Origin: an uncultured bacterium
GTDB lineage: Bacteria; Cyanobacteriota; Vampirovibrionia; Gastranaerophilales; Gastranaerophilaceae
Assembly: GCA_902783835.1 (NCBI GenBank)
Contig: CACZSN010000026.1
Coordinates: 29,787 to 93,786, forward strand
Length of the DNA: 64,000 bases
Direction: 5' to 3'
Below the pieces are notes generated by a model. The model searched no databases and was not told where the DNA came from. It saw nothing but the letters and a program-made list of their open reading frames with translations. Position numbers and translations under genes: made by a program. Shown piece after piece: positions 36,398 to 44,681 of this stretch; within the stretch, counting starts at the first letter, position 1, and every line of letters begins with the position of its first letter.

Positions 36398-37534
36398 TTA
36401 ATCGGGGTAAGAAATTTTACCCATAACAACATTTTTGCACGCCCCTGTGCAAGAGGGCAAATTGTTCGTTTTTTTCAAATAAGTATTAAGCCCCAAAATC
36501 GCAAAAGCAAGACACTCTTTGAGTTTGTCGTCTATTCCAAAATCCTTGTGGGTTTTAACGGGGATTTTTCCAAAATATTTTTGCAACAATTCCATCAAAA
36601 CAGGATTGAAAGCACCGCCACCGCCGATTACGACCTCATCAATCGAAGTTTTTGGAAAAACGAATTTTTCATAAGCATCAAAAATCGTTTTTGCCGTAAG
36701 TTCAGTGATAGTGCGGATTATATCATATTTATTTTCCGGTGCGGCTTTTAAAATATTTTCAGCATAAGTATCGTTAAAATGTTCACGACCTGTGGATTTT
36801 GGCGGAGTTAAATCATAATAATCATCTTTTAAAAGTTCATTGAGCCAAGTCTCATCAACCTTACCCTGTTTTGCCAAATTTCCGTTTTTATCATATTCTT
36901 TGCCAAAAAATTTATTTGAAAAATAGTCTATCAACATATTCCCTAAACCGGTATCAAAAGCGAAGGTAGGGCAATTTTTAGACAAAACTGTCACGTTCGA
37001 AATTCCGCCAATATTTTGAATTGCTCGATTTTTATCTTTGCCGAAAAGTTTTTCATCGGCATAAGGAACGAGAGGAGCACCTTGACCGCCTGCAGCCATA
37101 TCTTTCGGACGGAAATCGCCGATTGTCATAATCCCTGTTTTTTCGGCAATTACGGAAATATCTCCGATTTGCAAAGTCGAAGAAGTTTTATATCCGCCAA
37201 ATTCAGTTTGTTTCGGGATATGCCAAACTGTTTGCCCGTGAGAAGAAATAAAATCGATGTCGGATTTTTCCATGCCCGATTTTTTGACGAGTTCATTTGC
37301 ACATTTTGCAAAATGTTCACCAACGACAAAATTCAAAAAGCAAACATCTTTAACATTTCCGTTACCGACAGCAACTTCAAGCAATTTTTTTCTTAATTCC
37401 GGTTTATATTCAAGGGAAAAAGAATCCAAAATTTCAAACGAAAAATCCTCTGAAAGTCTCACAAGGCAGGCATCTGTGCCGTCCATAGAGGTTCCTGACA
37501 TCATTGAAATTATATTATAAAATTTCTTTTCCAT
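36398..37534 (-). CDS. anmK: Anhydro-N-acetylmuramic acid kinase
   Basis: The 378-residue protein shows the AnmK signature MSGTSMDGTD (12-21, ATP loop), SSHGQTVWH, GDFRPKDMAAGGQGAPLVPY, and NIGGISNVT. It phosphorylates anhydroMurNAc released from peptidoglycan, so murein fragments are recycled. Length is normal. The deduced promoter places the start site on or next to the ATG, which suggests a leaderless mRNA. Confidence 0.95.
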   Translation of the reverse strand: MEKKFYNIISMMSGTSMDGTDACLVRLSEDFSFEILDSFSLEYKPELRKKLLEVAVGNGNVKDVCFLNFVVGEHFAKCANELVKKSGMEKSDIDFISSHGQTVWHIPKQTEFGGYKTSSTLQIGDISVIAEKTGIMTIGDFRPKDMAAGGQGAPLVPYADEKLFGKDKNRAIQNIGGISNVTVLSKNCPTFAFDTGLGNMLIDYFSNKFFGKEYDKNGNLAKQGKVDETWLNELLKDDYYDLTPPKSTGREHFNDTYAENILKAAPENKYDIIRTITELTAKTIFDAYEKFVFPKTSIDEVVIGGGGAFNPVLMELLQKYFGKIPVKTHKDFGIDDKLKECLAFAILGLNTYLKKTNNLPSCTGACKNVVMGKISYPD

Positions 37535-37540
37535 AAAAAA

Positions 37541-37569
37541 ATTATAGTTTACAATAAAAAAAAAGTTAA
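37541..37569 (-). promoter_or_regulatory. Promoter of anmK
   Basis: On the minus strand TTAACT (37564-37569) and TATAAT (37541-37546) are 17 bases apart. Six T separate TATAAT from the ATG, so transcription should begin at about the start codon. Confidence 0.55.
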
Positions 37570-37605
37570 AAAGTTAATAAAAATCAAAAATTGAAAGGGA
37601 AATTA

Positions 37606-38106
37606 ATGAATTTAAAAGTTTTATCGACAGGATTGGTTATTTCGGCGATAATGTTATCAGGACTTACAAGCGATGCAGCTTGCAAGGCTAAGCAAAATTG
37701 TTGTAAACAATGTAATTGCGGTTGTTCTACGGTTAAAAAGGCAGATATGAAAAATACGGAAAAACAAACTACTTTTGAACGTCCTTGGGGAACTTACACG
37801 GTTATTGATGAAGGTGAAGGATATCTCGTTAAAACAATTACCGTTAAACCCGACCAAAAATTGAGCGTTCAACGTCACAATCACAGAGGAGAACATTGGA
37901 TTGTTCTCGAAGGAACAGCCAAAATTATTAAGGGTGATAAAGAATTAACCCTCAAAACAGGCGAAGCCATTGATATTGCAGTAAAAGAAATCCATTCTCT
38001 TCAAAATCCTTACAAAGAAAATTTAAAAATTCTTGAAGTTCAAAAAGGCGATTTGATTGATGAAAACGATATTGAAAGATTGTCCGACATTTACGGAAGA
38101 AAGTAA
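37606..38106 (+). CDS. Exported cupin, ManC C-terminal (mannose-6-phosphate isomerase II) type
   Basis: The 166-residue protein has a signal peptide (hydrophobic about 5-20, Ala/Cys at the cleavage region) and a Cys/Lys-rich segment with seven Cys. A cupin domain follows (about 50-166) with FERPWGTYTVIDEGEGY, KLSVQRHNHRGEHWIVLEG, and metal ligands H-x-H...E. This domain is normally the cytoplasmic C-terminal half of mannose-1-phosphate guanylyltransferase/isomerase. Here it stands alone and appears secreted. The ATG at 37606 has AAGGGA upstream and is preferred over a TTG five codons before. It may be a sugar-binding protein and not an enzyme. Confidence 0.75.
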   Translation: MNLKVLSTGLVISAIMLSGLTSDAACKAKQNCCKQCNCGCSTVKKADMKNTEKQTTFERPWGTYTVIDEGEGYLVKTITVKPDQKLSVQRHNHRGEHWIVLEGTAKIIKGDKELTLKTGEAIDIAVKEIHSLQNPYKENLKILEVQKGDLIDENDIERLSDIYGRK

Positions 38107-38121
38107 ATTTTTCACAGAAAT

Positions 38122-38153
38122 AAAAAGAGCCATCTTATCGGTGGCTCTTTTTT
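38122..38153. terminator. Shared terminator between the cupin and acyl-CoA synthetase genes
   Basis: AAAAAGAGCCA and TGGCTCTTTTTT pair around a nine-base loop. It ends in T-runs on both strands, so it can serve the convergent genes on either side. Confidence 0.85.
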
Positions 38154-38156
38154 AAT

Positions 38157-40124
38157 TTAATTTTGATACATACTTGTGATTATTGAGTCGTAAGTTTCAA
38201 AGACTTTATTTCTTTTTATCTTTGCCGTTGAAGTCATCAAACCGTTGTCGATACTGAATCCTTCTTTTAAAATTTCAAATTTTTGAATTTTTTCAAAAGA
38301 TTTCAACTTACTTTTATTTTTAATATGAGTATCAATTTCGGATTTAATAAGTTTTCTCAAAGACGGATTTTTTATGCAAACATCTTGTTGCATTCTCAAA
38401 CCTCTTGTATCAACACCGCACTTTTCAAGAGCTTCTTTAGTCGGAATAATCAACGCTCCGACAGCACCTTGATCTTGTCCGACCAATACGATTTGATTGA
38501 TATATTGGCTGCCCAAAACAGCGTCCTCAATCGGAATAGGCTCAACATTTTCACCGTTTGAGAGAACGATTGTTTCCTTCATTCTTCCTCTCAATACGAG
38601 ATTGTTGTCATAAGTCAAATAGCCCAAATCTCCCGTATTAAACCAACCGTCTTCATCGAGAACGGCACGTGTAGCGGCTTCATCATTAAAATAACCGCCC
38701 ATAACCTGCGGACCGCGAACAATTACCAACCCTTTTTCAAAAGGAGGAAGTTCTTTTTTCGTTTCAGGGTCAATAATTTTAAGTTCCGTACCTTCAATAG
38801 GTGCACCTGCACAGCCGAGGAAGTTTTTTCCTGTAACGGAACGTAATGTCAAAATCGGTGCGGTTTCCGTCAATCCGTAGCCAATGACCAATTTTACCCC
38901 AACTGCATCATAAAAAGCTTCTTCTTTTGAACCGATTGCTCCTCCGCCGGAGATTGAAGCTTTGAGGTTCAAACCTGCCAAATTTTTGAGTTTTTTGTAT
39001 AAAGTCTTACTGAAAACTTCGTGCAACGGTTGCATACAAGTTGCCATAATCGCGTGATAAACTGTTGCAATCGGATTGTAGTGTTTTTGTTCCGTAATTC
39101 TTCTTTCAACATACATTGAGTGCTTTTTGTAAGCAACACTGTATTTTACAGCCGTGTCGAAAATCGTATAAACCAAATTTGATTTTTGTTTCAACTTTGC
39201 ATAAACACCTGCACGAACGGCTTCCCAAATTCTCGGAACAGATACCATATAATCAGGTGAATATTTGACCATATCGTCTTTAATTTTGGACAAAGTTGTA
39301 TAGTGAACATGAAGTCCTTCACCGTAAAAATAGTATGTACAAATTCTTTCATACGCGTGCCAAATCGGCAAAATTTCAAGAGTTGACTCTCCTGAATGAA
39401 CAGGGAACCAATTATTTGCCGTATCAATTTGAAAAATCATATTTCCGTGAGTTAACAAAACACCCTTCGGATTACCCGTTGTCCCTGATGTATAAAGGAT
39501 TGTAGCGTAATCGTACGGAGTAAGTTTTACGGGTGAAAAACACTTTCTTTTGCCCATCGCAAGAATTTCTTCGAACGTATAAACAGGACAGTCAACCCCG
39601 TCATAAGTTGCACCTTCTTTGTGGAACATTATGACGATAAAATCCAAATCATATTTCGGCAAACAAGATTTCAATTTGTCAAAAAGCATTGACGTTTGCA
39701 ACACCAAAGCCTTACTTTCACTTTGACCGATAATATAATCGAGTTCATCAACAGGGGCATTCGAACCTCTAACGGCATCAATTGCTCCGCATCTCAAAAT
39801 TCCTTGGTCTACAACAATCCATCGTCCGTTATTCTCTGAAAAAAGACCGATTTTGTCGTCTTTTTTTACTCCTAAACTTTGCAATCCCGCCGCAAAGTCT
39901 TTTGCTTGCAAAATATATTCTGCAAAATTTTGTTCAATATTATTATATGTATCCGTGATTGCCGGTAATGTTGAGTATTTATTTGCACCAAATTCCAAAT
40001 ATTCGCAAATAGATTGAAATCTTTCAAACTTAAACTTTCCCGCACGACAAGCACGATTTTCAGTTAATATCTGTGCCAATTTTCTTCCCCAATTTTTGCG
40101 TGTAGTTATATTCTTTTTAGACAT
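38157..40124 (-). CDS. Long-chain fatty acid-CoA ligase (AMP-forming)
   Basis: The 655-residue adenylate-forming enzyme carries the P-loop YTSGTTGNPKGV (near residue 210), ISGGGAIG, GYGLTETAP, GWFNTGDLG, and RMKETIVLSNGENVEP. These are features of eukaryote-type long-chain acyl-CoA synthetases (FAA1/FadD15 group). It would activate fatty acids for lipid synthesis or turnover at the inner membrane. Length is normal. Confidence 0.9.
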   Translation of the reverse strand: MSKKNITTRKNWGRKLAQILTENRACRAGKFKFERFQSICEYLEFGANKYSTLPAITDTYNNIEQNFAEYILQAKDFAAGLQSLGVKKDDKIGLFSENNGRWIVVDQGILRCGAIDAVRGSNAPVDELDYIIGQSESKALVLQTSMLFDKLKSCLPKYDLDFIVIMFHKEGATYDGVDCPVYTFEEILAMGKRKCFSPVKLTPYDYATILYTSGTTGNPKGVLLTHGNMIFQIDTANNWFPVHSGESTLEILPIWHAYERICTYYFYGEGLHVHYTTLSKIKDDMVKYSPDYMVSVPRIWEAVRAGVYAKLKQKSNLVYTIFDTAVKYSVAYKKHSMYVERRITEQKHYNPIATVYHAIMATCMQPLHEVFSKTLYKKLKNLAGLNLKASISGGGAIGSKEEAFYDAVGVKLVIGYGLTETAPILTLRSVTGKNFLGCAGAPIEGTELKIIDPETKKELPPFEKGLVIVRGPQVMGGYFNDEAATRAVLDEDGWFNTGDLGYLTYDNNLVLRGRMKETIVLSNGENVEPIPIEDAVLGSQYINQIVLVGQDQGAVGALIIPTKEALEKCGVDTRGLRMQQDVCIKNPSLRKLIKSEIDTHIKNKSKLKSFEKIQKFEILKEGFSIDNGLMTSTAKIKRNKVFETYDSIITSMYQN

Positions 40125-40169
40125 AATAGCATGAACACTGAATTTGGGAAACTTCTTAAAATTTGTAAC

Positions 40170-40194
40170 AAAAAAGCGGAGATTTCTCCCCGCT
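40170..40194 (-). terminator. Terminator of the ftsH-ferritin operon
   Basis: On the minus strand AGCGGGGA and TCTCCGCT pair around GAAA, followed by a T-run. Confidence 0.8.
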
Positions 40195-40216
40195 GTTATG
40201 TATTTTGACTTATTTT

Positions 40217-40705
40217 TTATGAACGTTGTAAAAGTTCTCTGTCCATATCAAATGTTGCAACTACTGAATTTCCTATCATTCTTAAAGCATCAATGATATT
40301 GTTTATGGAATTTTCTTCCTCAATCTGTTCCGTTATAAACCATTGTAAAAAAATTTCGGAAGCCTTGTCTTTTTCTTCTTCAGCAAGCTCTGAAATACGG
40401 TTTATTTCAGAAGTTACGTACTCTTCATGAGATAAAGAATTTTCAAAAACGGACAAAATATTTTGCCAATCGCAATCAGGCATAGCTATTGCTTTTAACC
40501 TTATTCTGCCTCCTCGGTCATTGATATAATCCATAATTTTTCTTGCATGAGTAAGTTCTTCTCCTGCCTGAACTTTGAACCAGTTTGCAAAACCCTTCAA
40601 GCCTTTCTTCATAAACCAATGTTCCATTGATGTATATAAATACGCAGAATAAAGCTCACGATTAATTTGTTCATTAAACGTGTCAATCATTGTTTGAGTC
40701 ATCAT
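40217..40705 (-). CDS. Ferritin (iron-storage protein)
   Basis: The 162-residue four-helix protein has the ferroxidase ligands of bacterial non-haem ferritins (FtnA type): an early Glu in NRELYSAYLY, the EELTHARK motif, and later Glu/Gln residues in WFITEQIEEE. It oxidises Fe(II) and stores it. The start lies three bases after the ftsH stop, with its ribosome site AAGGAG inside the end of ftsH. Confidence 0.92.
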   Translation of the reverse strand: MMTQTMIDTFNEQINRELYSAYLYTSMEHWFMKKGLKGFANWFKVQAGEELTHARKIMDYINDRGGRIRLKAIAMPDCDWQNILSVFENSLSHEEYVTSEINRISELAEEEKDKASEIFLQWFITEQIEEENSINNIIDALRMIGNSVVATFDMDRELLQRS

Positions 40706-40708
40706 TTT

Positions 40709-42592
40709 TTAACACTCCTTGTTTTCGTTTCGTGCTTCTCTGACTCGTTCGATAATTTCTGAAACTTCTTTTTCTTCAAGTGTTTCTCTTTCAAGAAGTT
40801 CAGCAGTTACTGCTTTAATCAAATCGATGTTTTCACCGAGAGCTTTTTTACCGTACTGATAGCAATCTTCAATTATAGCTCTGACTTCATCATCAATTTC
40901 TCTTGCGGTTTCATCGGAATAATTTTTAGTTTGACCGAAATCACGACCCATAAATACGTTTTCGCCTGATTTTCCGTAAGCAACCGTACCCATTTTTGAT
41001 GACATACCGTAAACAGTTACCATTTTTCTTGCAATATCGGTTGCCTGTTTAATATCGGCAGTTGCACCGCTTGTGATTTGTCCGTCAAATATCAATTCTT
41101 CGGCAATTCTTCCGCCTAAAGCAGTGATAATTCTATCTTTCAAGTCACTATATTTATATAATGACTTATCGTGTTCGGGAAGTGACCAAGTGACCCCTAA
41201 TGCGTTACCACGTGGGATAATAGACACCTTGTGCAACGGATCTGAATTGTCCGTAAAATAGTGCAACAATGCGTGTCCGACTTCGTGATATGCGGTAATT
41301 TCCTTTTCTTCATCCGTAATGATTCTTGATTTCTTTTCCGCACCTGCAACAATCTTATCAATAGCATCATCGATATTTTGCATTACAATTTGTTCTTGAT
41401 TGTTTCTTGCCGCCAAAAGTGCAGCTTCATTCAAAAGATTTTTCAAATCAGCACCGGTGAACCCCGGAGTTCTTTTTGCCAAAACCTTCAAATCAACATC
41501 AGCCGCAAGCGGTTTATTCTTCGCATGAACTTCCAAAATTTGTTCACGACCCATAATATCAGGAGCTTGAACATAAATTTGTCTGTCAAATCTTCCCGGT
41601 CTTAACAATGCCGTATCAAGAATGTCAGGTCTGTTTGTTGCAGCGAGAACAATGATATTAACGTTTTCATCAAAACCATCCATTTCAACCAAAAGTTGGT
41701 TAAGAGTTTGTTCACGTTCATCATTACCGCCACCCATTCCGGCACCTCTTTGACGACCGACTGCATCAATTTCATCGATAAAAATGATACAAGGTTGGTG
41801 TTTTTTAGCTTGTTCAAAAAGGTCACGAACTCTTGATGCACCGACCCCTACAAACATTTCAACGAAATCCGAACCTGAAATTGAGAAGAACGGAACACCT
41901 GCTTCGCCGGCAACTGCTTTTGCCATAAGAGTTTTACCCGTTCCCGGATAACCTACGAGCAATACACCTTTCGGAATTTTTGCCCCCAATTTCATATATT
42001 TTTCGCCATTTTTAAGAAAATCAACAATTTCTTGAAGTTCTTGTCTTTCTTCGTCAATACCGGCAACATCATCAAATGTAACCTTAACTTTATTATCCAT
42101 CAAAAGTTTTGCTTTACTTTTGCCGAAGCCCATAGCTTGAGAGCCGCCTGATTGAAGGATTTTACCCATAATTATCAAAATTATAATAACAATAAAAATC
42201 GGAGCAATCGCTTTCAAAATGCCCGTCAAAGTGCCGGAATCATCGAAATTTTTCATCGTTACTTCAACATTATTTTGTTCAAGCATAGGAAGCAAAATTG
42301 TTGTTCCGTTAATAGGAATAATAACTTTATATTGAAGTTTTGACGGTGTTTGTTGCAATTTTGACAACGGCAAATTTACGGAGGATTGAATTTCTTCTTT
42401 CACAGGGTGAGCAATAAGCGTATCCCTTTCGATTTCAACGGATTTGATTTCTGCTTTTTTAACCATCGAAACAAATTGAGAATAGGACAAATCCTTTGTT
42501 GTTGATGTACTTCCGTTAAATAACATTGATACGAGCGACAAAATCAACAATGCCGCAACTATTAAAACACCTACTGATTGATTTTTATTCAT
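40709..42592 (-). CDS. ftsH: ATP-dependent zinc metalloprotease
   Basis: The 627-residue protein has two N-terminal membrane segments (about 7-27 and 125-145), an AAA module with GYPGTGKT and [13 protein letters not shown], the second region of homology ATNRPDILD, and the zinc protease site H436-EVGH. It degrades membrane and short-lived proteins. It is co-transcribed with a ferritin gene. Confidence 0.96.
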   Translation of the reverse strand: MNKNQSVGVLIVAALLILSLVSMLFNGSTSTTKDLSYSQFVSMVKKAEIKSVEIERDTLIAHPVKEEIQSSVNLPLSKLQQTPSKLQYKVIIPINGTTILLPMLEQNNVEVTMKNFDDSGTLTGILKAIAPIFIVIIILIIMGKILQSGGSQAMGFGKSKAKLLMDNKVKVTFDDVAGIDEERQELQEIVDFLKNGEKYMKLGAKIPKGVLLVGYPGTGKTLMAKAVAGEAGVPFFSISGSDFVEMFVGVGASRVRDLFEQAKKHQPCIIFIDEIDAVGRQRGAGMGGGNDEREQTLNQLLVEMDGFDENVNIIVLAATNRPDILDTALLRPGRFDRQIYVQAPDIMGREQILEVHAKNKPLAADVDLKVLAKRTPGFTGADLKNLLNEAALLAARNNQEQIVMQNIDDAIDKIVAGAEKKSRIITDEEKEITAYHEVGHALLHYFTDNSDPLHKVSIIPRGNALGVTWSLPEHDKSLYKYSDLKDRIITALGGRIAEELIFDGQITSGATADIKQATDIARKMVTVYGMSSKMGTVAYGKSGENVFMGRDFGQTKNYSDETAREIDDEVRAIIEDCYQYGKKALGENIDLIKAVTAELLERETLEEKEVSEIIERVREARNENKEC

Positions 42593-42667
42593 TTTATCCT
42601 CTTTTTTATAAACTGTGATGTGATTATATCATCAAAAAAACTTTAAATTCAACGGTTCGAAGAATAT

Positions 42668-43621
42668 TTAACTCTGTTTAGTTAAAATATAACCCGACTC
42701 GTCAGCTATATTTTGCTCTTTGACACCTGAATTCAGCATATCAACCATTTTTTGAAGTTTATCAATATCGTCAAAAACTTTTTTCTTTAATAAAATATTT
42801 TGCGGATTATTTCTCAACAAATCCGTCAAATAAGCCTGTACAGCTACCAAAACCGAAGACAAAGACAAATCTTTCGCTTTTGCGGTCTTTATCAAATATT
42901 CCGAAATCAAAAGAGCCTTATTACTTTCAATATTCGGATAATTTGCAAATTGTTCTTTTAAATAGCTAAAATCCACTGATTGTTTGGAATTTCCCGCAAC
43001 ATAAAATGCTTGTGACCTTGAAACGATTGTGGATATTATATTTTCAAGATTTTCTGTCAAAAATATGAATGTCACCCCTGCCGGCGGCTCTTCGACGGAT
43101 TTGAGCAAAGCGTTTGCAACAACTTCCGTAAAACATTTTTTTGTAAGACCGAGAGGAACCCAGCCTTTTGCACTTTCGGGAAATTTCAGCCCAAAATTTT
43201 CAAAAGGCATTAACTGTTCTTTTTCCGACTCGGAAAAATCTCTATTTTCCGCATCGCAAAAGATGAAAAACCTGTGATAATCAGACGATGCGACCAATTT
43301 ATCCTTTATCGCTTCAATCTGTTTAACAGAGATTACTGACTTTGAATCATCGCCGTCAGGTTTTGAATTAATTTTTGAAACGGTTACAATTTCAGGGTGT
43401 TCATTTGCTTTAATCCACCTGCAATTTTGGCATTCACAGGAATGTTTTTTATTCTCGAGGCAATTTGCTCCGCGAGCAAGTTCAAGTGCAAAATAATATT
43501 GTGCAATAATATCCGGTCCGTGCAAAATAATTGAGTTTGGAACGGTTATATTTTCATTTTCTATCATTGATTCAAAAAATTTTGAAAGAGAAAAATATTT
43601 TTCACCAAAAACCTCAAACAT
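42668..43621 (-). CDS. holB: DNA polymerase III delta' subunit-like protein
   Basis: The 317-residue protein has the clamp-loader delta' plan: an N-terminal AAA-like domain without a working Walker A (HGPDIIAQYYFA), a four-Cys zinc module (C at ANCLENKKHSCECQNC), and AVANALLKSVEEPPAGVTFIFLTE with the sensor region and an SRSQAF arginine. It follows holA with overlap. I chose the ATG at 43621 with AGAGGTG upstream, not the GTG two codons earlier. Confidence 0.85.
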   Translation of the reverse strand: MFEVFGEKYFSLSKFFESMIENENITVPNSIILHGPDIIAQYYFALELARGANCLENKKHSCECQNCRWIKANEHPEIVTVSKINSKPDGDDSKSVISVKQIEAIKDKLVASSDYHRFFIFCDAENRDFSESEKEQLMPFENFGLKFPESAKGWVPLGLTKKCFTEVVANALLKSVEEPPAGVTFIFLTENLENIISTIVSRSQAFYVAGNSKQSVDFSYLKEQFANYPNIESNKALLISEYLIKTAKAKDLSLSSVLVAVQAYLTDLLRNNPQNILLKKKVFDDIDKLQKMVDMLNSGVKEQNIADESGYILTKQS

Positions 43622-44603
43622 TTTCACCTCTTAAAATAACGCTTTCCAAAAGATACTCAGGGTTTTGAGTTTGCCCTGTTTTTATTTTTATTTCCGCATC
43701 ACACAAATAGTGTTTTAAGGCTAAAAGTTCCTTCAAAGATTTATTTTTAATTTTTTCGAGGAGCAATTTGACGGGATATTCGGGAATAAAAAGTTCCGAA
43801 GATAGTGTCTTTATTGATTTTTCCTTTTCAAAAGTTTTCAAATAAATAAGTTTATGCAAATTCGTATGCAAAAGTGCGATTACCTGAAGCGGATGATTTT
43901 TTTCTATTACTGCCGAAAACTGTTTCATAACGGCATTTTTATCCTCACCGACAATCAAATCGGCAAGTTCAAAAACATTTTCCGTAAGTGTGCAATACTC
44001 ATCGATATCTGCATTTGTAACCTTTTTATTCGGGAAAATTGCGGTTTGCAGTTTTGTAAGTTCAGAATCAATCAATCTCAAATTAACCCCAAGCCTTTCG
44101 ACGAGGTGAGTAATGGTTTTTGAGTCAATTTGCAATTCACGTTCTTTTGCCATTGAAACGATTACAGAGGGCAAATCTCTGTCATAATCCCTATATTGAG
44201 GGAAATCTCTCATATTTGTTATTTTGGCAAACATTTTGAATAATTTTGTTCTTGTATCGATTTTTTTGTCATCATCACGAGGAACGTTGCAAACAAAAAT
44301 AATATTGTTTGTTTCCGCAACATTATTCAAGGCATATTCAAAATCTTTGAGTTGTTTATCGGAAAATTCAAGTTTTTTATTACCTGATTTAAAAAAATAT
44401 TTTTCCATATGAACGACAGACAAAATATTTCCGAACATCAAAGGAGCGGTTGCACAAATTTCCAAAATTTCTTCAAAATCAGGAGAAAAATAAATACGGT
44501 AATTCATTGATTTAAAAGCTTCATCAACCAATTCCGTTTGTAATTTATGGATTTCTTTTGAAAGAAGATATTCTTCTTTTCCGTGGAAAAAGTATACCGT
44601 CAT
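43614..44603 (-). CDS. holA: DNA polymerase III delta subunit
   Basis: The 329-residue protein begins with YFFHGKEEYLLSKEI, the typical HolA opening, and has the DLPSVIVSMAKERELQID and LERLGVNLRLIDSELTKL segments of the middle and collar domains. It opens the sliding clamp in the clamp-loader complex. It overlaps holB, so both clamp-loader subunits are made from one transcript. Confidence 0.9.
   Translation of the reverse strand: MTVYFFHGKEEYLLSKEIHKLQTELVDEAFKSMNYRIYFSPDFEEILEICATAPLMFGNILSVVHMEKYFFKSGNKKLEFSDKQLKDFEYALNNVAETNNIIFVCNVPRDDDKKIDTRTKLFKMFAKITNMRDFPQYRDYDRDLPSVIVSMAKERELQIDSKTITHLVERLGVNLRLIDSELTKLQTAIFPNKKVTNADIDEYCTLTENVFELADLIVGEDKNAVMKQFSAVIEKNHPLQVIALLHTNLHKLIYLKTFEKEKSIKTLSSELFIPEYPVKLLLEKIKNKSLKELLALKHYLCDAEIKIKTGQTQNPEYLLESVILRGENV
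43700..43714. repeat. Iterated palindrome copy 10 (minus strand AACACTATTTGTGTG)
   Basis: Fourteen of 15 positions match. It lies in holA, far from the other copies, and encodes His-Tyr-Leu-Cys-Asp, a third reading phase. Confidence 0.8.
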
Positions 44604-44681
44604 TTTTACTCCTTTAAAAAGTTTAGCATAAAATCAAGGCATGATATCAAACGGTATTTTTAAAAAATCAGCAAATTTTAG

